From Candidatus Gorgonimonas leptogorgiae (GTDB lineage: Bacteria > Pseudomonadota > Gammaproteobacteria > Pseudomonadales > Endozoicomonadaceae), in the NCBI GenBank assembly GCA_929200515.1, contig CAKNAD010000146.1, forward strand, positions 1-7,459: 7,459 nucleotides of DNA, read 5' to 3'. Within the stretch, counting starts at the first letter, position 1; every line of letters begins with the position of its first letter. The notes under the pieces are model-generated. The model searched no databases and had not been told where the DNA came from. It worked only from the letters and a program-made list of their open reading frames with translations. A program made the translations under genes and the position numbers. Of this stretch, positions 1 through 6,798 are shown one piece after another.

Positions 1-3000
1 CCCTGGGCTACTATTTTTTGCTGGAGTGTATTCCTTAAGTTGCTAGCAGATAACTGAAAACAAGGCGGTAAATCTTGAGTTTTTTTTGCAGTATTCTCTT
101 TTTGAATAGCAATAAAATCTTTAATATTAGCATCTATAATTGAATCTAGATTTTTTTCAATTTCTTGTTCTTGCAGTTGTGATATTTTTTTAAATGTAGT
201 AATGCCAATACGCTCCATCTCCTGATATTTTTTATTAGCAATTCGATGAATGTCGTTTATATCTCCAGTTGAAGTAAAAACCACTTCTTCCATCATAGAG
301 TTGATAGTATTATGTAGCGACTGAGGAGAATTAAGCCCAAATCTACCAATTTCTGATAAAACTTTTTCTGCTAATGGCGAATCTAGTTTATCTAGTAAAC
401 TAAAAAATGTTCTTAATGATTCATTGTCTAATAATGTTGCAAAGCGAGCACACATTCCGGTTGAATCTTTTAATAAATAAGCAACTAAGCAACCAAGTAA
501 TTCCCAGTTAATGGTATTAATACCCATATTGCGTTCATGCCCCGTTGCATTTAAATACATTGAAAGATTTATAGTTTCTTTAATTCCCCATAGCAAAAAC
601 GATTGTTCAAATTTTGTGCTGGCACGTTCTGCAAATATGTAGTGCCAAAATTGTTGCTCAAATGAAAGATTATTTGGAGTATACTCTCTTTTAATGGTTT
701 TTTTACTAGCTGCTATAACATTATTAAATACTGAATCGCTAAGATTAACCGCTTTACCTTGAAGCTTATCAACAACTTTTTGCGCTATATGCCAAGGAGT
801 AAAGGTATAATAGTATAAATTAGCACACTGTGCTGCATATATTAATCCTAGTGAAGTTATTCCAGCAATACGATGTAGCATTGCATTAACATGGGTTTGA
901 ATAGATTTTTCAATTTCAGATACGCTATTATAATCTATTAAATTATCAATTAATTCAGAACCATAAGTCTCTTTTAATAACTTTACCTGATAGCTATTTA
1001 AGAATCTAGTATTTTTTGAGAGTACATCCATACTCCAAATAAATCTGTCGTATTTTGATTTCATCACTTGGTAATCTGAAATACCAGCTTTCTCATTAAT
1101 AGCTTCAAAAAAATCCGCTTCTTTTAAAAATAATAAAAAAGCTAAAGTTCCGCTTTTTGTACTAAATACATCAATAAACTCTTTTGCTGAATTGTATCCT
1201 AGCATTCTAATTAGAGTTTTAAATTTTCGATCGCTAGCAGCTACGCAAACTCTTTCTTTAAATTCATTAAGAGAATGTGGTCGTTTAGGTATTGCCATAG
1301 AAAAAGCTCCACAGGTCATATAGCGCAATGCCCAGATACTCCAGTTAAGAGCATACATTGGAGATAACCTACTGATATATTTAGGTGTTTTATTAAATAG
1401 GGTATCAAGGCTATCAAGACAAAAGTCTTTTACAGTTTTGGCTCCAGGGTATACGACTTTAGTATCTTCTTTATGTGTTGGCAAGTGCTTAGCTGCGACT
1501 AACAATAGTTTTTCAGTAATAGCGGGAGAAAAATCTTGAAAAATATTAGGTAGCGATGAATATTCTTTAATGCCTTTGATATAATTATCTACGTCTTGAG
1601 CCCAACCAGAAAAACAAGCTATAGCACCAGAAGATATACTTACAAATGTAGTTATTGCATTTGGCCAATTAACAAATGATCCTGGTGGAAAAGAGTCGCT
1701 ACCACCTGAAGGGCAACCTTGGGAATCTTTATAGTACAACGATTGTAAAAAAGATACGGCGTTGTTTTCTGCTGAATTAGCCGCTCCTGTAAATGAAATA
1801 TTTTCTGCTGTGTTAATATTTTTATAGATATCAGCCGCACAACTACTTGCATTTAAACTAGCATCAAGCGGAACTGCATACAGAATTGATGCGTTTTCAG
1901 TAAGTCCAGGAACTAATGTTTCCATTTGTAAAAAAATTTGCTTCATTGATATAATTGCATTAAATAGTTTAGGAGCATTTTTTTGTAAATTACGTAATAG
2001 TTCCGTACCTTGTATAGTAAAGAACATATTAACTACAGCAGCAGCAACAAATGCACCAGGAATAAAAGCACTATTTTTTGAACAATAACTAATTATTTTT
2101 TTTATAGTATTAAAAATACGGCTCTGTTTGCCAAAATATTTTTCAAAAAAATTCAATTCAAATAATTTATCAAGGTGATGATTAAACTTTTCCATTAATA
2201 TGTTAGTATCTTCATTAGAAGATATATAGTTAAACGCTAGCATCATTTTAGCCAAGGATTTATCTTGAAGCATACGGTAAGATTGTTTACAGGTTTGTTC
2301 TAATTGTTCTAGTTTTGCTGCGTGTCTATCTGGGCTTCTATGTAATTTAAATGCCATTTGTTCAGTAAGTGATTTTAGATGATCATTATAGTGAATTATA
2401 CTAGTTTTAAAGTTGCTAAAAATTTGTTTATCATTAGAAGTTTGACTAGTATCGCTTTTTATAATAAAGCTACCAAGGTGAAATGACATAATTTTCTGAT
2501 ATATAAGCACTGTTTCTAGCGATGGTGGTAATTTTTTTGCTAGTATAGAATCAAAAGTAGCAGTAAAGCATTCATCATAAATTTTAAATAGAGAAACAAT
2601 AAAAAATTTTTTATCTTCTAGAAGGTTAGTATTATTTATTATTTTTGCAAAAGATTTATCTTCAACGGAGTGGAGATATGTTTTTAGATAATTAATCCAA
2701 GATATAGAACATTCTTTATTATATAGTGTTTTTAAAAAATTATTGTAATCATTAGATAAACTATTAAAATGTAGTTGTAAATCATCTTTTAATTTTAGTA
2801 TCTCGTCGTCTGGTTTATAAATAGTATTTAGAGCATTAATTATCCATTTCATTGGGTTAATAATGCGAGTTTCGGTTATGTTATCAATGTTTTTAATTTG
2901 GTAATCTAGATAACTGTTAAGTTGTTTAAGGCTATACTCATTAAGAAATAGTTTTTCCATTGATAATTTTGTTTGCTGAAGTGCATATTGGCATAAATTT

Positions 3001-5303
3001 TTTAATCTTGTATGGTCTTTATCTTGCATTAGAATATAATTCTTTTTACGAATATTTTCAGCAGGAACAAGAGTGGTTTTATCTCGTGATAAATCTGGTC
3101 GAAACAAATTTTCAGATATAACTTTAGGTGTTGATAAAAAATAGCTTCTACCGTTTATTTTTTGCTGTATTTGTTTAAATGTTAATTCATGAATATTAGT
3201 CGCATACTTGTTAATTTTTTTTGATGATTTATTTTGATCATTAATTAGATTCTCTATTAATGACAAATTAGTATTTTCTAATGATTTACCATCTGTATAA
3301 GCACAAATCAACGTTCCAAGCAAGTGTTTGTTTTCTTCCATTTGCTCTAATGTTGTTTTGTTATGGCTATTATTTTTTGATGTTATGTTTTCATTTGGTG
3401 CAACTGGATTTGCTAAAGAATTTACAGAACGTTTTTTTGTATGTAATTGTTGTAACTCTATAGCTTCATGCTGGTTATTCTTGTTAATTGAATTTTTTAT
3501 TGTTGATTTTTTAGTATTGATATCTCTAAAAAAACATACGCAATTTGCTAATAAAGCAGCAGAAAATTCTTCTTGTGCTTTAGCGATATGCTGACTTATG
3601 GAATGATAAGCTGTTTTAAATGCAGCAGCTAGTTTTTCTGCGGCTAATATTGATTGATTCTTATCCTGTCCTTGTTCTAAATCTCTACTTACTTGATTGA
3701 TAAGCTCAGCAACGCAATAGTCATATAAAAAATGTTCATTATTGCCTAATTCTTGATATAAGGCCTCGATTATTTCACTAAAACCTTGTAAAATAATTTT
3801 TCTTATTTCTATTTTTCCATTGAAAGTTATCATGAAGTCATCAGAAATTATACTGTTATCAAGACTTCTTAAACTATTTAGAGATGCTTCTCTCCAGTTG
3901 TTAGCTCTATTGCCAGCCCGTTTAATAGGAAGAGTTGCTAATTTATTACAATGAAAATTATGGTCTAAATCCATTATGTGTTCATTTAGATGCAAAATTA
4001 TTTTATCGGCAATATTGTTTCGCATTGCTTGCATTATGTTAGTAACAGCTGTTTTTTTATTATAAGATAAAACTGATGTGCTTTGTATACAGTTAGTTAA
4101 CATCTGAGGCATGCTATATAAGCTATTAATTAAATCATCAGCAATAAGAAGTAAATGTCTTTTATCTTCTGCTCTACTAGCTATTTCAAATTGTGCTGTA
4201 GAATAATGTTTTTCATTTAAGCTATTAAAAAAACCACCTATAATACTATCAAAGGTTGATAACAAATAACTAAAATTTGCCTTTTCTAATAATAGTTCGT
4301 GTTCAGCTAAAATTTTAGATAACTTTGCCGAACATTCGATGATTTTTTGTTTATTAATTTCTAACAAGTCAGAAAAAATAATGTTTTTATCGTACATAAC
4401 TTGATTTACATGTAGGAAAAAATCGCTTGTTTTTTGGTTGAATTCATCGTATCTACGAATTATTTTTTCTACGGGATGTTTATCAGTTTTAATATCGTAA
4501 TTTATGGCTAAAAAGAATGCGGCTAATTTTGGTGTTCTAAAAGTATATTTAGATTCAAAGTTATGATTTGAGCTAATGCTTAAATTAAAAGTTTCATTAT
4601 TATTAAATATATGTGTTTTTAAGTACTGATAAATAGTTTTAAGTTGAAATTTTATCGGATTGTTTTTAATTTGTAAAAAACATTCTAGAATATCAGCGTT
4701 AGCAATTTCAGGGCAGGCATATATTAATATTGCATTAAGATTAATAAATTGAATTAAATTCTCAGTAAATTCTTTGTGCTTAATATTTAAACTATATAAG
4801 TCTTCTAAAAATTTATTTGTTTTTAATATTAACACTAAGATATCAGTGTTTACTTGAGTGCTATTACTGTAATTAGCATTGTAAAAGTCTATTTTTTTTT
4901 GCAGTAAATCAAAAAATTCATGTAATGAATTCATAGTATTTGCTACTGTTGTATTACTATAAAGAGATATTTGTTCTATGTCTTGCAGTTGTTCTTCAAG
5001 CTTAATGATATAACTTAAATATGGCTCTTGATTAAGATTATCAGGGATTATTAAGCTTTGTTTCCATGGTAATGCTATATTGTATTGTTGTAAAGAATGA
5101 GATGGATCATCTGATAATTCTGCATTAAAAATAGTTCTGGTTACTAAATTTGAAGCTTTTTGTTTAATAGATTTAACTATTTCACTAAATAGATTGTTTT
5201 TATGGGCATCTAATAAATAATTTTTTTGTTCTGAATCTTGTAGAGATTTGAAGTTAAAAAAGTTATCTATATAAGATTGATTATTCTTTATTTTTGATTC
5301 CAT
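1..5303 (-). CDS. Giant hypothetical protein (at least 1,767 residues), 3' end outside the window
   Basis: I do not recognise this protein. The frame was read codon by codon from the ATG at 5303-5301 to the window edge and contains no stop. An in-frame stop lies just upstream (5342-5340) and there is no ATG between, so the start is well fixed even though no clear Shine-Dalgarno is present. It begins MESKIKNNQSYIDNFF. Most of the chain is polar, Lys/Asn/Leu/Ile-rich and poor in Gly and Pro, suggesting a largely helical protein. Residues about 594-655 form an Asn/Lys/Ser/Gln-rich, probably disordered linker. Hydrophobic stretches occur near residues 1081-1097 (IPGAFVAAAVVNMFFTI), 1217-1231, 1316-1339 and 1479-1500, with a Gly/Pro/Ser/Cys island at 1196-1207 between the first two. 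No N-terminal signal peptide is visible. The size, lack of known motifs and neighbours would fit a large secreted effector or surface-associated protein, but that is inference. It has no premature stop or frameshift, so it is under selection to stay open. Confidence 0.93.
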   Translation of the reverse strand, partial: MESKIKNNQSYIDNFFNFKSLQDSEQKNYLLDAHKNNLFSEIVKSIKQKASNLVTRTIFNAELSDDPSHSLQQYNIALPWKQSLIIPDNLNQEPYLSYIIKLEEQLQDIEQISLYSNTTVANTMNSLHEFFDLLQKKIDFYNANYSNSTQVNTDILVLILKTNKFLEDLYSLNIKHKEFTENLIQFINLNAILIYACPEIANADILECFLQIKNNPIKFQLKTIYQYLKTHIFNNNETFNLSISSNHNFESKYTFRTPKLAAFFLAINYDIKTDKHPVEKIIRRYDEFNQKTSDFFLHVNQVMYDKNIIFSDLLEINKQKIIECSAKLSKILAEHELLLEKANFSYLLSTFDSIIGGFFNSLNEKHYSTAQFEIASRAEDKRHLLLIADDLINSLYSMPQMLTNCIQSTSVLSYNKKTAVTNIMQAMRNNIADKIILHLNEHIMDLDHNFHCNKLATLPIKRAGNRANNWREASLNSLRSLDNSIISDDFMITFNGKIEIRKIILQGFSEIIEALYQELGNNEHFLYDYCVAELINQVSRDLEQGQDKNQSILAAEKLAAAFKTAYHSISQHIAKAQEEFSAALLANCVCFFRDINTKKSTIKNSINKNNQHEAIELQQLHTKKRSVNSLANPVAPNENITSKNNSHNKTTLEQMEENKHLLGTLICAYTDGKSLENTNLSLIENLINDQNKSSKKINKYATNIHELTFKQIQQKINGRSYFLSTPKVISENLFRPDLSRDKTTLVPAENIRKKNYILMQDKDHTRLKNLCQYALQQTKLSMEKLFLNEYSLKQLNSYLDYQIKNIDNITETRIINPMKWIINALNTIYKPDDEILKLKDDLQLHFNSLSNDYNNFLKTLYNKECSISWINYLKTYLHSVEDKSFAKIINNTNLLEDKKFFIVSLFKIYDECFTATFDSILAKKLPPSLETVLIYQKIMSFHLGSFIIKSDTSQTSNDKQIFSNFKTSIIHYNDHLKSLTEQMAFKLHRSPDRHAAKLEQLEQTCKQSYRMLQDKSLAKMMLAFNYISSNEDTNILMEKFNHHLDKLFELNFFEKYFGKQSRIFNTIKKIISYCSKNSAFIPGAFVAAAVVNMFFTIQGTELLRNLQKNAPKLFNAIISMKQIFLQMETLVPGLTENASILYAVPLDASLNASSCAADIYKNINTAENISFTGAANSAENNAVSFLQSLYYKDSQGCPSGGSDSFPPGSFVNWPNAITTFVSISSGAIACFSGWAQDVDNYIKGIKEYSSLPNIFQDFSPAITEKLLLVAAKHLPTHKEDTKVVYPGAKTVKDFCLDSLDTLFNKTPKYISRLSPMYALNWSIWALRYMTCGAFSMAIPKRPHSLNEFKERVCVAASDRKFKTLIRMLGYNSAKEFIDVFSTKSGTLAFLLFLKEADFFEAINEKAGISDYQVMKSKYDRFIWSMDVLSKNTRFLNSYQVKLLKETYGSELIDNLIDYNSVSEIEKSIQTHVNAMLHRIAGITSLGLIYAAQCANLYYYTFTPWHIAQKVVDKLQGKAVNLSDSVFNNVIAASKKTIKREYTPNNLSFEQQFWHYIFAERASTKFEQSFLLWGIKETINLSMYLNATGHERNMGINTINWELLGCLVAYLLKDSTGMCARFATLLDNESLRTFFSLLDKLDSPLAEKVLSEIGRFGLNSPQSLHNTINSMMEEVVFTSTGDINDIHRIANKKYQEMERIGITTFKKISQLQEQEIEKNLDSIIDANIKDFIAIQKENTAKKTQDLPPCFQLSASNLRNTLQQKIVAQ

Positions 5304-5315
5304 AGTTTTTATCTT

Positions 5316-5321
5316 ATTATA
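5316..5321 (-). promoter_or_regulatory. Possible -10 box of the giant gene
   Basis: Read on the minus strand this is an exact TATAAT. It sits only 12 nt before the start codon at 5303, which would give a very short leader. No good -35 hexamer is found 16-18 nt upstream. A second candidate, TATATT at 5331-5326, has a weak TTTAAA 16 nt upstream. In such AT-rich DNA a TATAAT can arise by chance, so this is tentative. Confidence 0.25.
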
Positions 5322-5392
5322 AATTAATATACTAGTTGATTACTTTTTTTAAACGTATTAATCTGTTTTATTTAAAGCTATGCTAGGTAAAA

Positions 5393-5429
5393 AATTAAAT
5401 TAAAAGTTTGTAGTTGTATTAATTTAATT
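5393..5429. repeat. 11-bp A/T-only inverted repeat in the divergent intergenic region
   Basis: AATTAAATTAA (5393-5403) is followed after a 15-nt loop by its exact reverse complement TTAATTTAATT (5419-5429). It lies between the two divergent genes, upstream of both candidate promoters. It could be a regulator binding site or a weak cruciform, but a stem made only of A/T pairs is easily produced by chance here. It lacks the GC stem and T-run expected of an intrinsic terminator. Confidence 0.35.
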
Positions 5430-5480
5430 CTAAATTATTTTTATAAGTAAGTAAATTTTTATAATGGGTATAAATTTTTT

Positions 5481-5509
5481 TTGACCAAATTTTAGTTTTA
5501 AAGTACTAT
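5481..5509 (+). promoter_or_regulatory. Sigma70-type promoter for the rightward genes
   Basis: TTGACC at 5481-5486 matches the -35 consensus at five of six positions. After exactly 17 nt, TACTAT at 5504-5509 matches the -10 consensus at four of six. The predicted transcription start near 5516 leaves a leader of roughly 45 nt before the ATG at 5562. It is the best promoter-like pair in the intergenic region and is correctly placed to drive the exported protein gene and, by read-through, the downstream split gene. Confidence 0.55.
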
Positions 5510-5561
5510 CTTTATAAGATTTTTTATAACTAAAAATAGTCTTTTGTAAATAGGCTTACTA

Positions 5562-6479
5562 ATGGTAATGAATAAATTTCTAATATTAACCAAAATAACA
5601 AGTAATTTTTATTGCTTAGTATTTCTTGGTTTTTTTGCATCGACTCAATGTATAGCTAAAATAACCACAGATGATGTATTTGTAATTGTAAAAAAAAGTA
5701 TAGAAGAACAAGCAACTTTAGAATATTTAGCACCATACAGAGAGCTAATATTTATAACACTAAAAGAGTTATTTGATCAACACACAGGTAAATTTTTATT
5801 CGCTACATATAAAACAGAATTACAAAACATTAAACAAGGTATAAAAGGTAACTATACCACACAAGCAAGTATAGCTACTATACCAGTAGGTCCTGAAACA
5901 TTACAAGCTAAGTATGTTCTTTATAATATTATTAGCCATAAAGTTTTTTTAGGATTGATTATTAATTTTATAGCTCCTGTATTTAATAGTTACTTAAAAG
6001 AAGAAAAATTAAAACATATTATTAGTCAACATGATATATCTAAATTAAAGTATATTGAAGGTTATCAACAATTATATTCTTTGTTAGAAAGTGGCTATCA
6101 AACAGCTAAAAAACTCATAGATGCTACTCCAGATTCAGATGTATATCGTGCAATGAACGAGCATAAACGTTTATCATCGCACCATCCTAGATACTGGTGG
6201 GAAGTTAAAGGTACTAGAAATATTCCAAATGAATATTTAATAGAAATGTTTGCCGATCAGTTATCAATTGATTTGCATCGTGGCGGTGAACAAAAAACAA
6301 CAACACAAAAAATAGACCATTACAAAGAATACTTATTAAAAAATAAATTTGGTAATGGTAAGGAGTGGGAAGGAAAATACTTACTAATGAAAAAGTTATT
6401 TGAATATGCAGAAAAAATACAAATAAAATACCGTAATAATACTAAAAAATTTGGTAGCTTGATAGGTCTTATTGATTAA
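5562..6479 (+). CDS. Exported protein with a DUF5662-like (HD-like) C-terminal domain, 305 aa
   Basis: Residues 1-32 look like a Sec signal peptide: Lys at 5 and 11, a hydrophobic core FYCLVFLGFFAS (16-27), and a likely cleavage after Ala32 (QCIA|K). There is no lipobox. The C-terminal half shows the pattern I recall for DUF5662: HK at 126-127, HDxSK at 157-161, NEHKRLSSHHPRYWW at 199-213, and IPNEYLIEMFAD at 221-232. His126, His157-Asp158, His207-His208 and Asp232 could form an HD-type metal site; that site and any hydrolase activity are inferred, and the family's function is unknown to me. Family members are usually small cytoplasmic proteins, so the roughly 120-residue N-terminal extension and the export signal are unusual. 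A second hydrophobic stretch (128-142) precedes the motif region and may be a buried helix. ATG 5562 is preferred over the ATG at 5568 because an AGG at 5552-5554 is spaced 7 nt from it. The export destination (periplasm or beyond) is unknown. Confidence 0.9.
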   Translation: MVMNKFLILTKITSNFYCLVFLGFFASTQCIAKITTDDVFVIVKKSIEEQATLEYLAPYRELIFITLKELFDQHTGKFLFATYKTELQNIKQGIKGNYTTQASIATIPVGPETLQAKYVLYNIISHKVFLGLIINFIAPVFNSYLKEEKLKHIISQHDISKLKYIEGYQQLYSLLESGYQTAKKLIDATPDSDVYRAMNEHKRLSSHHPRYWWEVKGTRNIPNEYLIEMFADQLSIDLHRGGEQKTTTQKIDHYKEYLLKNKFGNGKEWEGKYLLMKKLFEYAEKIQIKYRNNTKKFGSLIGLID

Positions 6480-6529
6480 CTTAGAGAAACCTTATTTTAA
6501 AGCTAACATTTAATAAGCACATAGACATT

Positions 6530-6536
6530 AAAGGAA
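6530..6536 (+). promoter_or_regulatory. Ribosome binding site of the tyrosine-motif gene
   Basis: AAAGGAA ends 7 nt before the ATG at 6544, a good Shine-Dalgarno at optimal spacing. It is the clearest ribosome site in the window and fixes the start of the split gene. The 64-nt gap after the previous gene contains no terminator-like hairpin and no convincing promoter, so co-transcription with the upstream gene is likely. Confidence 0.7.
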
Positions 6537-6543
6537 ATTATAA

Positions 6544-6798
6544 ATGAATAGTTATAGCAGTTTTAATACAAAAACGAATATATATGATGAAGTAGAAGCT
6601 AGGCTTGATATAAACATACCAAAAGAAGAATTACCAAAAAAATCTTTTTCTAATAATAGAATTGTTAGTTTGGTTGATCAAACTAACAGCTATAATGATA
6701 ATGACAGTAGCATGGAACATATTTATGAAGAAGTAAACTATAAGAATGAAGAAAAATCTTCAAAATCACTACTTAAAAAGAAAAAAAAAAATTTTTGA
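6544..6798 (+). CDS. N-terminal part of a split tyrosine-motif protein (84 aa as read); candidate host-signalling effector
   Basis: This frame has a strong ribosome site and encodes a hydrophilic Asn/Ser/Lys/Glu-rich, probably disordered chain with no signal peptide and no membrane segment. It contains two tyrosine motifs: TNIYDEVEA around Tyr14 and EHIYEEVNY around Tyr61, with another Tyr at 66. As established for other pathogens, IYDEV in EPEC Tir and the related site in vaccinia A36 are phosphorylated by host kinases and bind the Nck SH2 domain, while YEEI-type sites bind Src-family SH2 domains. The resemblance here is seen in the sequence; the function is inferred. The frame ends in a run of lysines encoded by 11 consecutive A's, then stops at 6796-6798. 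The following frame continues the same composition and motif type, so this is most likely the first part of a gene of about 300 codons. The 84-residue form could also be a genuine short product. Confidence 0.75.
   Translation: MNSYSSFNTKTNIYDEVEARLDINIPKEELPKKSFSNNRIVSLVDQTNSYNDNDSSMEHIYEEVNYKNEEKSSKSLLKKKKKNF
6663..6688 (+). repeat. 10-bp perfect inverted repeat inside the tyrosine-motif gene
   Basis: TGTTAGTTTG (6663-6672) pairs with CAAACTAACA (6679-6688) across a 6-nt loop. It lies in codons for residues about 40-49, between the first two tyrosine motifs. It is not followed by a T-run, so it is not an intrinsic terminator. It lies about 90 nt before the A11 tract, too far upstream to be a classical frameshift stimulator. 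Confidence 0.5.
6781..6791 (+). other. 11-A slippery tract at the frame junction
   Basis: Eleven A's followed by five T's mark where the upstream frame meets its stop and the downstream frame takes over. A net gain of one A (or a -1 slip) joins the frames into 300 codons ending at 7445. Long A runs are known sites of polymerase slippage in AT-rich symbiont genomes, of phase variation by replication slippage, and of sequencing error. The sequence alone cannot tell which applies. Confidence 0.7.

Noticed and set aside
1652..1852. 66-codon frame on the minus strand
   Set aside because: It lies wholly inside the giant minus-strand gene in another frame, has no ribosome site and no recognisable content; a shadow.
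2560..2610. IYDE tetrapeptide in the giant protein (FKIYDECF), resembling the tyrosine motifs of the split gene
   Set aside because: It lies in an apparently folded helical context with Cys rather than Val at +3, and no other copies are present; probably chance.
3281..3594. Two overlapping short plus-strand frames with hydrophobic, Phe/Leu/Cys-rich translations
   Set aside because: They are antisense to the polar, probably disordered linker region of the giant gene. Their hydrophobicity is the expected mirror of Asn/Lys/Glu-rich codons, and there is no ribosome site.
5562..5660. Lipoprotein signal with Cys30 as the lipidated residue
   Set aside because: The residues before Cys30 (S-T-Q) do not form a lipobox, which needs Leu or a similar residue at -3 and a small residue at -1.
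6480..6543. Possible terminator or separate promoter before the tyrosine-motif gene
   Set aside because: No stem with a T-run is present, and the nearest promoter-like hexamers (TTGATT and TATTTT) are poor and only 15 nt apart.
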